Assembly (NCBI GenBank): GCA_001795035.1
Contig: MGMW01000082.1
Location: forward strand, 1 to 20,542
Reading direction: 5' to 3'
Length of the DNA stretch: 20,542 nucleotides
DNA from: Chloroflexi bacterium RBG_13_53_26
GTDB taxonomy: Bacteria; Chloroflexota; Dehalococcoidia; UBA2247; RBG-13-53-26
A program made the translations under genes and the position numbers. Below are positions 1 to 6,661 of this stretch, one piece after another (position 1 is the stretch's first letter; each line of letters opens with the position of its first letter). The notes under the pieces were generated by a model. That model did no database searches. It had not been told where the DNA came from and was given only the letters and a program-made list of their open reading frames with translations.

Positions 1-266
1 GCATTACACCCGAACTTCTCAACATCGAATCGAGATTCGATTTCGTTGCCGTCAACAAGGACCAGATTGTATATGTTAGAGAGTTTACGGACTTGATTCC
101 TCAATCCGCACCTGCAGAGACCGAGAGGCGGAAAAAACGGAAGCCTGAAACCACGAATGGCGAATGCCTGGAGTGTGGGTATCCGGTGGTCCAGAGCCTT
201 AGGTGGCGAACCTATTCTCGCAGTGGCGCATTGCTTTGCAGAGCCTGCAAGTCGCCACTCTCCTAA
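1..266 (+). CDS. 3' end of an unidentified protein with a C-terminal zinc ribbon
   Basis: An open frame (frame 3) enters from the left edge and stops with TAA at 264-266, giving the last 87 residues of a protein. The tail is basic and hydrophilic (ERRKKRKPE) and ends in a probable zinc ribbon, with cysteine pairs C-L-E-C and C-R-A-C about 25 residues apart just before the stop. The upstream portion (ending near EFTDLIPQ) resembles nothing I recognise. The paired cysteines suggest a structural zinc site for nucleic-acid or protein contact, but the start and main domain lie outside the window. I see no convincing terminator in the 112 bases that separate it from the convergent phosphatase gene. 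Confidence 0.6.
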   Translation, partial: ITPELLNIESRFDFVAVNKDQIVYVREFTDLIPQSAPAETERRKKRKPETTNGECLECGYPVVQSLRWRTYSRSGALLCRACKSPLS

Positions 267-378
267 GAGCCTGTTCGAGCAATATGTCGGCAGAATTTGG
301 AGGACAGCCGACCATAGCTTGAACGTGGCTTATGGGTTAGTCAGACAGGCTCCGAACGTCCCTTGTGTTTTCCATCCG

Positions 379-1185
379 CTACCAAGATCTCCCACTCCCA
401 ACCTCTGGCCTGAGCAGATCCAATAAAGCCGAGTGAACCCGCCCATTGGAGAACACCAGGTCGCTCCTCTCTAACTGCCAGCGTTCGCCTTGAAACCCGG
501 TCACTTCTCCACCTGCCTCACGAACCAGCAATACCCCAGGAGCAACATCCCACGGCTCGATCTTTGTCGTGAAGTACGCTTCACCCTTCCCGGCAGCTAC
601 CCATGCCGTCTCCAAGCCAGCTGAACCAAGCTTGCGCAGATCCATCACCTTTGGATAGACCCTGCCCATGATCCCGCCCGTCCTTGCTCGGTCCTTTTCT
701 CCACCTTCACAGTAGAAAACATAACTCTGGCCAAGGTGAGGAACGTTCGAAACTGTGATTCTTCTTCGATTCAAATACGCTCCATCCCCCTTTTCTGCCA
801 CATAGAACTCATTGATTGCGGGTGCGTATATGACCCCCAAGACCAGATCCGATTTGTGCATCAAGGCCAAGCACACCGCAAAGAACGGGTTCCAATCAGC
901 GAAATCGCCAGTGCCGTCCAGAGAGTCCACTATCCACAACCAATCAGCATCGCCCTTCAACAAGCCACTTTCCTCGGTCAGCAGACTGTGATCGGGGTAT
1001 GCATCCCTTATCCCCTGAACAATAAGTCTATCAGCCATCTTGTCATATACGGTTGCAGCTTCCTTCGCTGAAGTCCGCAGCCTGAGCAGCTCTGGGTCTT
1101 CCCGAAAGTGTTCCATCAAGAAATCGCCAGTCCTTCGAGTAAGGTTTTCCATTACCACCTTTATCGGAGAGTATATGCTTGACAA
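379..1185 (-). CDS. Inositol monophosphatase family protein
   Basis: Predicted Mg2+-dependent sugar/inositol phosphate phosphatase of the IMPase/FBPase fold (268 aa, usual family length). Metal-site motifs are visible: E71-E72, then WIVDSLDGT (D87, D90, G91, T92), and the C-terminal WD motif (W212-D213) followed by EAGG. The core reads DSLDGTGDF rather than the common DPLDGTTNF, so substrate class is uncertain; inositol-1-phosphate, fructose-1,6-bisphosphate and PAP are all possible in this superfamily. The open frame extends upstream to 1347, but I place the start at a TTG (1183-1185). A perfect AGGAGG (cctcct at 1192-1197) lies 6 bases before it, and the resulting N-terminus matches where the family begins. 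An ATG at 1152 is the alternative. It is convergent with the left-edge gene and divergent from the tRNA/tuf block. Confidence 0.85.
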   Translation of the reverse strand: MSSIYSPIKVVMENLTRRTGDFLMEHFREDPELLRLRTSAKEAATVYDKMADRLIVQGIRDAYPDHSLLTEESGLLKGDADWLWIVDSLDGTGDFADWNPFFAVCLALMHKSDLVLGVIYAPAINEFYVAEKGDGAYLNRRRITVSNVPHLGQSYVFYCEGGEKDRARTGGIMGRVYPKVMDLRKLGSAGLETAWVAAGKGEAYFTTKIEPWDVAPGVLLVREAGGEVTGFQGERWQLERSDLVFSNGRVHSALLDLLRPEVGSGRSW

Positions 1186-1231
1186 CCTTGCCCTCCTGTA
1201 CCAGCATCCATACTCAATGTTGTTCTTGTCA

Positions 1232-1240
1232 ATTCTATCA
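1232..1240 (-). promoter_or_regulatory. Extended -10 promoter element for the phosphatase gene
   Basis: On the minus strand the bases read TGATAGAAT, an extended -10 (TGnTAGAAT), about 40 bases upstream of the chosen TTG start. No good -35 is seen at 17 bases, which is tolerable for extended -10 promoters. Confidence 0.4.
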
Positions 1241-1348
1241 CAGGTTCTGCTCCCAACCTCTGCTCCATCACAAACCTTCCAAACCATGCTGAGAAATGAA
1301 GTTGTCTGCACGTTGGTTTCGTGACGCACCAAGCAGCACATGGGCATG

Positions 1349-1378
1349 TTGACTTGCAGCTAAACCATGTCTTATACT
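1349..1378 (+). promoter_or_regulatory. Promoter of the tRNA-Thr/Tyr operon
   Basis: TTGACT (1349-1354), 18-base spacer, TATACT (1373-1378). Predicted transcription start is near 1385, only a few bases before the first tRNA at 1391, as expected for a stable-RNA promoter. It may also feed tuf and downstream genes. Confidence 0.75.
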
Positions 1379-1390
1379 TATGCACCAGTT

Positions 1391-1463
1391 GCCCGAGTGG
1401 CGCAACGGTAGCGCAACCGATTTGTAATCGGTAGGTTAGCGGGTTCGAATCCCCTCTCGGGCT
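1391..1463 (+). tRNA. tRNA-Thr (anticodon TGT)
   Basis: A 73-base cloverleaf. Acceptor arms GCCCGAG and CTCGGGC pair fully with a T discriminator; the D stem is GCGC/GCGC; the anticodon stem ACCGA/TCGGT encloses the loop TTTGTAA, giving TGT (reads ACA). The T loop is TTCGAAT. The T stem appears to carry one C-C mismatch and a G-T pair, a small oddity. CCA is not encoded. It is first in a Thr-Tyr-Thr cluster leading into tuf. Confidence 0.93.
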
Positions 1464-1465
1464 GC

Positions 1466-1548
1466 GGAGGGGTGGGTGAGTGGTTAATACCAACAGACTG
1501 TAAATCTGTCGCCTAACGGCTGCGCAGGTTCGAATCCTGCCCCCTCCA
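1466..1548 (+). tRNA. tRNA-Tyr (anticodon GTA)
   Basis: An 83-base class II tRNA with a long variable arm. Acceptor arms GGAGGGG/CCCCTCC pair fully; the anticodon stem ACAGA/TCTGT encloses CTGTAAA, giving GTA; T arm GCAGG/CCTGC is perfect with loop TTCGAAT. It starts 2 bases after the tRNA-Thr, so both must come from one transcript. CCA is not encoded. Confidence 0.95.
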
Positions 1549-1579
1549 TTAACAAGCTTTGGGGCAGATGTGCTAGAAT
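1549..1579 (+). promoter_or_regulatory. Possible internal promoter before tRNA-Thr(GGT)/tuf
   Basis: An extended -10 TGCTAGAAT (TAGAAT at 1574-1579) lies 17 bases before the second tRNA-Thr. A TTAACA at 1549-1554 could serve as -35 but with a long 19-base spacer. It would let tuf and the translation genes be transcribed separately from the first two tRNAs. Confidence 0.45.
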
Positions 1580-1596
1580 TGTAAAATTGAATTGAT

Positions 1597-1669
1597 GCCC
1601 ACATAGCTCAGTTGGTAGAGCACGCCCTTGGTAAGGGCGAGGTCACCAGTTCGACCCTGGTTGTGGGCT
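1597..1669 (+). tRNA. tRNA-Thr (anticodon GGT)
   Basis: A 73-base cloverleaf with acceptor GCCCACA/TGTGGGC, D arm containing AGCTCAGTTGGTAGAGC, anticodon stem CGCCC/GGGCG around TTGGTAA (GGT), and T arm ACCAG/CTGGT. It lies 20 bases before tuf. The arrangement tRNA-Thr, tRNA-Tyr, tRNA-Thr, tuf recalls the thrU-tyrU-glyT-thrT-tufB cluster of E. coli, here without the glycine tRNA. Confidence 0.96.
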
Positions 1670-1689
1670 CATAAAAGAGGAGGCTGTAA

Positions 1690-2889
1690 GTGGCAAAGAA
1701 AAAGTTCGAACGAACGAAACCACACGTCAACGTCGGGACAATCGGGCATGTAGACCACGGTAAAACGACTCTCACTGCGGCTATTACCAAAGTACTAGCC
1801 ACTAAGGGTCAAGCTGACTACCGTTCCTATGACTCGATAGATAATGCGCCTGAAGAGAAGGCAAGGGGACTAACCATCCAGATCGCTCACATAGAATATC
1901 AGACCGACAAGCGTCATTATGCTCACGTCGATTGCCCTGGGCATGCTGACTACATTAAGAACATGATCACTGGCGCAGCCCAAATGGATGGAGCCATCTT
2001 GGTGGTCAGTGCCTTTGACGGCCCAATGCCTCAGACAAGAGAGCATATCCTCCTGGCACGTCAGGTGGAGGTTCCCTGTATACTCGTTGCCCTGAACAAA
2101 GTGGATCTGATGGACGACCCGGAACTGCTCGAGCTGGTTGAATTGGAGGTCAGGGAGTTGCTGACCAAGTATAAATTCCCGGGTGATACCACTCCAATAG
2201 TGCGAGTCAGTGGTCTCAAAGCTGGCGAGTGCGGCTGCGGCAAGAGGGAGTGTCAGTGGTGCGGGGGGATTTGGAACCTCATGGATGCGGTGGATTCATT
2301 CGTGCCCACCCCGGTGAGGGAAAAGGACAAGCCGTTCCTCATGGCTGTTGAAGACGTCTTCAGCATCAAGGGACGCGGTACCGTACCCACAGGCAGGGTC
2401 GAGCGTGGCACCATCAAGGCAGGTGATGAGATAGAAATCGTTGGCCTGGAAGAGACCAAGAAAACAGTGGTCATCAGCTTGGAGATGTTCCACAAAACAC
2501 TGGATTACGCAGAGCCAGGCGATGCTGTTGGAGTCTTGCTTCGCGGTGTGGAGCGAGACAATATCAGTAGGGGCATGGTACTGGCCAAACCAGGCACACT
2601 CAAGCCACACACCCGCGCCGAGGCCCAGGTATATGTTCTGAGCAAGGAGGAGGGTGGACGGCATACTCCATTCTTCACTGGCTACAAACCCCAGTTCTAC
2701 ATCAGGACAACAGATGTCACTGGAGACATTGAGCTGCCCAAAGGCGTGGAAATGGCTATGCCAGGCGATGATGTAAAGGTAATCATCAAACTGATCAACC
2801 CGGTAGCCATGGAGGAAGGATTGCGATTTGCCATCAGAGAGGGCGGCAGAACAGTCGGCGCAGGCGTGATTACTCAGATCATTGAATAG
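1690..2889 (+). CDS. tuf: Elongation factor Tu
   Basis: GTP-dependent carrier of aminoacyl-tRNA to the ribosomal A site (399 aa, full length). The G domain shows the P loop GHVDHGKTT, the G2 region around RGLTIQIAH, DCPGH and NKVD; domains II and III follow with typical motifs (GRGTVPTGRVERG, FFTGYKPQFY). It starts with GTG at 1690 behind GAGGAGG (1677-1683). An insert near the end of the G domain carries four cysteines (C181, C183, C188, C191; C-x-C-x4-C-x2-C), which could bind zinc. I recall similar cysteine-bearing EF-Tu proteins in Chloroflexota but cannot check. It heads the tuf-rpmG-secE-nusG-rplK-rplA run and is probably co-transcribed with the tRNA just upstream. Confidence 0.98.
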   Translation: MAKKKFERTKPHVNVGTIGHVDHGKTTLTAAITKVLATKGQADYRSYDSIDNAPEEKARGLTIQIAHIEYQTDKRHYAHVDCPGHADYIKNMITGAAQMDGAILVVSAFDGPMPQTREHILLARQVEVPCILVALNKVDLMDDPELLELVELEVRELLTKYKFPGDTTPIVRVSGLKAGECGCGKRECQWCGGIWNLMDAVDSFVPTPVREKDKPFLMAVEDVFSIKGRGTVPTGRVERGTIKAGDEIEIVGLEETKKTVVISLEMFHKTLDYAEPGDAVGVLLRGVERDNISRGMVLAKPGTLKPHTRAEAQVYVLSKEEGGRHTPFFTGYKPQFYIRTTDVTGDIELPKGVEMAMPGDDVKVIIKLINPVAMEEGLRFAIREGGRTVGAGVITQIIE

Positions 2890-2897
2890 GGATATCA

Positions 2898-3065
2898 GTG
2901 GCAAAAAAAGCTGACGTTAGAACAATCATCCATCTTGCTTGTACCCAGTGCAAGGAAAGAACATATACCACTGCCAAGAACCGCAAGAGTGATCCGCAGC
3001 GTCTGGAACTGAAGAAGTATTGCCCCCGCTGTCGCAGTCATACTGTACACAAGGAGACCAAATAG
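2898..3065 (+). CDS. rpmG: 50S ribosomal protein L33
   Basis: A 55-residue protein of the large ribosomal subunit. It begins MAKKADVRTII with a GTG start and has the four-cysteine zinc-ribbon form of L33: C-T-Q-C near residue 15 and C-P-R-C near residue 42. Length is normal. It lies 8 bases after tuf, and its TAG stop overlaps the GTG start of secE by one base, which suggests translational coupling. The order tuf-rpmG-secE-nusG is standard in many bacteria. Confidence 0.95.
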   Translation: MAKKADVRTIIHLACTQCKERTYTTAKNRKSDPQRLELKKYCPRCRSHTVHKETK

Positions 3066-3289
3066 TGGTCACCAAAAAGGCCACTGCCACCAAGGGGTTC
3101 GCCTCAAGATTCAACTTCTTTGGCAACATCATAGCCGAGTTGAGGAAGGTAACCTGGCCTACAAGGCAGGAAGCGATAAGATTGACCATAATGGTGCTTG
3201 TTGTCTGCGCCGTAGCAGGTGTCTTCCTCGCGTTAGCAGACTACGGTTTTGCCGAACTGGTGAAAAGGTTTTTCTTCCCTCCTGACTGA
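3065..3289 (+). CDS. secE: Preprotein translocase subunit SecE
   Basis: Small membrane subunit that clamps SecY in the SecYEG protein-export channel (74 aa, single-TM bacterial form). The sequence has the amphipathic helix with the signature ELRKVTWPTRQEA, followed by one hydrophobic segment (about residues 41-61, TIMVLVVCAVAGVFLALA) and a short tail. I choose the GTG at 3065: it overlaps the rpmG stop by one base and has AAGGAG (3051-3056) 8 bases upstream. An in-frame ATG at 3020 lies inside rpmG and would add an unlikely 15 residues. Confidence 0.95.
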   Translation: MVTKKATATKGFASRFNFFGNIIAELRKVTWPTRQEAIRLTIMVLVVCAVAGVFLALADYGFAELVKRFFFPPD

Positions 3290-3295
3290 TAAGCT

Positions 3296-3859
3296 ATGGA
3301 AGACAAGGGCAATAACAGCGATCAGAGAAGATGGTACATGGTACATACTCACACTGGGCGTGAGAATCAGGTTGAAGTCAATTTGAACCAGCGTATCAAG
3401 TCAATAGACGCAGGGCAAGATGTCTTCCAGGTGATGATACCCAAAGTGGAGGAAATCGAGATAAAAGAGGGGCAGAGGCGGATCGTAGAAAAAAAGCTGT
3501 ACCCCGGTTATGTTCTTGTGCAAATGAACATGAATGATGGTAGCTGGAACTTGGTTCGCAACACGCCAGGGGTCACCAGCTTTGTGAGCACTCAAGATGA
3601 TCAAGGCAAGCTCATTCCCGCCCCCTTGGAGGATGAAGAGGTAGATGGTATCCTGGAGAGAGCCAAGGCTGGAACACCCAAAGTCAAGGTTGGCCTCAGC
3701 AAGGGACAGAGCGTCCGCATTACCGACGGCCCATTCGTCGACTTCGCTGGGCTGATCGACCAAATCTATGCAGAGAAGGGCAAGGTGAGAGTGTTAGTAT
3801 CTTTTTTTGGGCGGGAAACGCCCGTCGAACTTGATTTTCTACAGGTAGAGAGATTGTAA
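3296..3859 (+). CDS. nusG: Transcription termination/antitermination factor NusG
   Basis: RNA polymerase-binding elongation factor that links transcription with Rho or the ribosome (187 aa). The N-terminal NGN domain begins RRWYMVHTHTGREN and contains KLYPGYVLVQM and the NTPGVTSFV loop. The C-terminal KOW domain contains SVRITDGPFVDFAG and the closing FFGRETPVELDF. No insert is seen between the domains. There is no obvious ribosome binding site in front of the ATG; with only 6 bases separating it from secE, translation is probably coupled. It is followed directly by rplK, as in most bacteria. Confidence 0.97.
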   Translation: MEDKGNNSDQRRWYMVHTHTGRENQVEVNLNQRIKSIDAGQDVFQVMIPKVEEIEIKEGQRRIVEKKLYPGYVLVQMNMNDGSWNLVRNTPGVTSFVSTQDDQGKLIPAPLEDEEVDGILERAKAGTPKVKVGLSKGQSVRITDGPFVDFAGLIDQIYAEKGKVRVLVSFFGRETPVELDFLQVERL

Positions 3860-3861
3860 AG

Positions 3862-4284
3862 ATGGCAAAGAAGGTAAAGGCAATTATCAAACTACAGTTA
3901 CCAGCGGGAAAGGCCACACCAGCCCCTCCCGTAGGACCAGCGCTTGGACAACACGGCGTCAACATAATGGCCTTCTGCAAGGAGTACAACGAGCGCACGT
4001 CATCCCAGGAAGGCAGTGTCATTCCGGTCGAGATTATGGTATATGAGGATCGTTCATTTTCATTCACCATGAAAACACCTCCAACCACTGATCTGTTGAG
4101 AAAGGCATTGGTGGTAGAGAAAGGAAGCGGTACTCCGGGGACAACCAGCGTTGGCAAGCTGTCCGCAGAGAAGGTACGGGAAATCGCCAAGATCAAGATG
4201 AGGGACCTCAATACGGCCGACCTTGAGAAAGCTACCCGCATCGTCCAAGGCACAGCACGCAGCATGGGAATCGAGTGTGAATAG
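3862..4284 (+). CDS. rplK: 50S ribosomal protein L11
   Basis: Ribosomal protein of the GTPase-associated centre (140 aa, usual length). The N-terminal domain begins MAKKVKAIIKLQLPAGKA with the PAPPVGPALGQHGVNI motif; the C-terminal RNA-binding domain contains KVREIAKIKMRDLN and ends GTARSMGIECE. It starts 2 bases after nusG and ends 2 bases before rplA, so the three are tightly coupled. Nothing looks abnormal. Confidence 0.98.
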   Translation: MAKKVKAIIKLQLPAGKATPAPPVGPALGQHGVNIMAFCKEYNERTSSQEGSVIPVEIMVYEDRSFSFTMKTPPTTDLLRKALVVEKGSGTPGTTSVGKLSAEKVREIAKIKMRDLNTADLEKATRIVQGTARSMGIECE

Positions 4285-4286
4285 CT

Positions 4287-4994
4287 ATGGCTAAGCATGG
4301 CAAGAAGTATCAAGAAGTCGTCAAGTTAGTAGACCCAACTAAAGCGTATTCTCTTCAGGAAGCCGTCGAGTTGGCAAAAAAGACCACTTATGTCAAGTTC
4401 GACGAGACGGTGGAACTTCATCTTCGCATGAACCTGGATCAACGTTCTGCCGACCAGCAAATACGGGGCATTGCCTTGCTCCCTCATGGCCTGGGAAAGA
4501 AGCTCCGTATCTTGGTCTTTGCCCAGGGCGAAGCCGTCAAGATTGCTGAGGAAGCTGGCGCAGATTACGTGGGCAGCGAAGACCTCATCAAGAAGATCGA
4601 GGGGGGCTGGCTGGATTTCGATGTGACCGTTGCCACTCCCGACGTGATGAGCAAGATAGGCAAGCTGGGCAAAACACTCGGTCGCAAAGGGCTGATGCCA
4701 AATCCCAAGTTGGGCACTGTAGTAGCTGCTTCGGATCTTCCCAGAGTAATCAGAGACGCCAGTAAGGGCAGGGCAGAGTTCCGTCTGGATCGTACAGGAA
4801 ACATACATTTGCCTATAGGTAAGATGAGCTTTGAGACAACCAAGCTTGTGGAGAACCTCTCTGCAGCAATAGAGGCCATAGTGAAAGCCAAACCAAGCGG
4901 AGCTAAAGGTCAATACATAAAGAGCGCCACAATATCCACCTCCATGGGGCCCGGCATCACCCTCGATCTGCGATCCGCTGTGACCGCCCTTTAG
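4287..4994 (+). CDS. rplA: 50S ribosomal protein L1
   Basis: L1-stalk protein of the large ribosomal subunit (235 aa, normal). It begins MAKHGKKYQEVVKL and shows the L1 signatures GKKLRILVFAQGE, GKTLGRKGLMPNPKLGT and the closing SMGPGITLDL. It ends with TAG at 4992-4994. In most bacteria rplJ would follow after the L10 leader. Here the next ribosomal gene is more than 3 kb away, behind the acyl-CoA module. Confidence 0.98.
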   Translation: MAKHGKKYQEVVKLVDPTKAYSLQEAVELAKKTTYVKFDETVELHLRMNLDQRSADQQIRGIALLPHGLGKKLRILVFAQGEAVKIAEEAGADYVGSEDLIKKIEGGWLDFDVTVATPDVMSKIGKLGKTLGRKGLMPNPKLGTVVAASDLPRVIRDASKGRAEFRLDRTGNIHLPIGKMSFETTKLVENLSAAIEAIVKAKPSGAKGQYIKSATISTSMGPGITLDLRSAVTAL

Positions 4995-5232
4995 TCGTGT
5001 GATGGAGATAGCTTCAGAGCCTCGTTCTGACGGCAAAAGCTTTCCACGTAGCAAGACATACAGAAGATGCAGCGGGAGGGCAGGAACGGTTTCTCATGCT
5101 GTGCGTTTCACTATTTGTGCACCGAGTAGCGCAACACCAAGCTTTGTCTCCGCACAATCCACTCGGAAGTGGCAAAGAGGCTGTATCGATATCACTGAAG
5201 CCCCCAACCTTTAACTATCTATGGAGGGAAGA
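4995..5232 (+). other. Gap between rplA and the acyl-CoA module
   Basis: About 240 bases with no convincing gene, terminator or strong promoter. A 71-codon open frame here has arbitrary composition and no ribosome binding site. A loose inverted repeat CCGAGT (5122-5127) / ACTCGG (5161-5166) is present. Whether rplA transcription stops here or reads through into the next genes cannot be told from sequence. Confidence 0.5.
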
Positions 5233-6651
5233 ATGCTAGGTATAGTTTCGTATGGAGCGTATATCCCTATCTACAGGCTCAGCCGAGAGGCCATTGGCGC
5301 GATGTGGAACAAGGCCGTCGCCAAGGGCGAGAAGGCGGTAGCCAACGCCGATGAAGACACCGTAACCATGGGCGTGGAAGCCGTCCTGGACTGCTTGAGC
5401 GACACAGACCGCAGCCAGGTGGATGGTCTTTACTTCGCCACTGACTCACCACCCTACGTTGAGAAGCAGGCTGCCAGCCTGATAAGGGCGGCTGCAGACC
5501 TTCGCGGGGACATTCTAACATTTGATATCTCACACTCACTTAGGGGCGCTGGCTCTGCCATGAAAACAGCTATGGATGCCGTGAAGGCCGGATCGGCCAA
5601 AAAGGTGATGGTAGCTGCTGCCGAGCGCCGCATTCCCGCCCCCAATTCAGATTTCGAGCTACAGTTCGGAGACGGAGCCGCGGCATTTCTGGTTGGTGAC
5701 ACTGAAGTAGTCGCGTCGTTAGAAGGCAGCTATCATCTCTCCAGCGAATTCGTCGACATCTGGAGGAAACCCCAGGACCACTATATGCAATCGTGGGAAG
5801 ATCGGTTTATCCGCGACGAAGGCTACACCAAGATGATGCCGCAGGCTGTAGCCGGCCTCCTGAAGAAACTTGGCTTAACCCCCAAGGACATCACCAAGGC
5901 AGCCTACTACGGACCCGACGCCAGGACCCATGCCTCCATCGGCAGCACAATGGGCCTCGACCCAAAGACACAGGTTCAACCTCCCTTACTCGATGCCATT
6001 GGCAACACCGGTACGGCCCTGGCCCCGATGATCCTGGTAGCTGCTCTCGAAGAGGCAAAGCCCGGCGACAGGATACTTTTCGCCACCTATGGTGATGGCG
6101 CCGACGCCTTTCTGTTCAAAGTAACCGAGCAGATTGATAAGGTCAGGAACCGGAGAGGAATCAAGCGCCACTTGGCTTCGAAGATGATGCTGCCCAACTA
6201 CGGGAAATATGCCGAGATACGCGAGCTAATGGAGAGCGAACAGGGACGCCGCCCGGCTCGCAGATCATCCCTGCCAGTCATATGGCGTGAGAGACAGCAT
6301 CTGTTCCCTCTATATGGACAGAAGTGCCAAGTGTGCCATAACATCCAATACCCGAGGCAAAGGATTTGCATTTATTGTCAGGCGAAGGACAACTTTGAAC
6401 TCATCAGGCTCTCTGACAGAACGGGAAAGGTATTTACCTTCAGTATGGACCAGAGGGCCATGGAGATCGTTCTGCCCAAGGTATTCTCCGTGGTCGACCT
6501 CGATGGCGGCGGGAGGTTTTATAGCGTCATGACCGACCGCGATACCTCAAAGGTGGCCGTTGGGATGCCTGTGGAAATGACCTTCAGAATACAACTGGAA
6601 GGTTCGGGCCTGTATAACTACTTCTGGCGGGTTCGCCCCATCAGATGCTAA
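5233..6651 (+). CDS. HMG-CoA synthase-like ketosynthase fused to a DUF35 zinc-ribbon/OB-fold domain
   Basis: A 472-residue two-part protein. Residues about 1-300 have the thiolase-fold shape of HMG-CoA synthase/KAS III (N-terminal MLGIVSYGAYIPIYRL; FGDGAAAFLVG; GNTGTALAPMILVAALEEAKPGDRILF). Residues about 355-472 form a DUF35-type domain: a zinc ribbon with C365-x2-C368 and C379-x2-C382, then an OB fold. DUF35 proteins bridge thiolase and HMG-CoA synthase in archaeal complexes, and the next gene is a thiolase, so a joint acyl-CoA condensing complex is likely. Oddly, the segment where the nucleophilic cysteine should sit reads SHSLRGAGS (residues 100-108) with no cysteine, so classical HMG-CoA synthesis is doubtful. 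The start is ATG 5233 with GGAGG at 5223-5227; ATG 5221 overlaps that site. Actual substrate is unknown. Confidence 0.8.
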   Translation: MLGIVSYGAYIPIYRLSREAIGAMWNKAVAKGEKAVANADEDTVTMGVEAVLDCLSDTDRSQVDGLYFATDSPPYVEKQAASLIRAAADLRGDILTFDISHSLRGAGSAMKTAMDAVKAGSAKKVMVAAAERRIPAPNSDFELQFGDGAAAFLVGDTEVVASLEGSYHLSSEFVDIWRKPQDHYMQSWEDRFIRDEGYTKMMPQAVAGLLKKLGLTPKDITKAAYYGPDARTHASIGSTMGLDPKTQVQPPLLDAIGNTGTALAPMILVAALEEAKPGDRILFATYGDGADAFLFKVTEQIDKVRNRRGIKRHLASKMMLPNYGKYAEIRELMESEQGRRPARRSSLPVIWRERQHLFPLYGQKCQVCHNIQYPRQRICIYCQAKDNFELIRLSDRTGKVFTFSMDQRAMEIVLPKVFSVVDLDGGGRFYSVMTDRDTSKVAVGMPVEMTFRIQLEGSGLYNYFWRVRPIRC

Positions 6652-6661
6652 GGAGAGAAGA

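Noticed and set aside
157..426. 89-codon plus-strand frame
   Set aside because: Overlaps the zinc-ribbon gene end in another frame and the 3' end of the phosphatase; no ribosome binding site or family resemblance.
1161..1604. 147-codon minus-strand frame
   Set aside because: Runs antisense through two tRNA genes and part of a third; an open frame across structured RNA genes is not a protein.
2296..2904. 202-codon minus-strand frame inside tuf
   Set aside because: Antisense shadow of a highly conserved gene with no recognisable protein features.
4326..5054. 242-codon minus-strand frame over rplA
   Set aside because: Antisense shadow of rplA; the opposite strand clearly encodes L1.
4999..5214. 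71-codon frame between rplA and the synthase-like gene
   Set aside because: Arbitrary composition, no ribosome binding site, no family resemblance; treated as non-coding.
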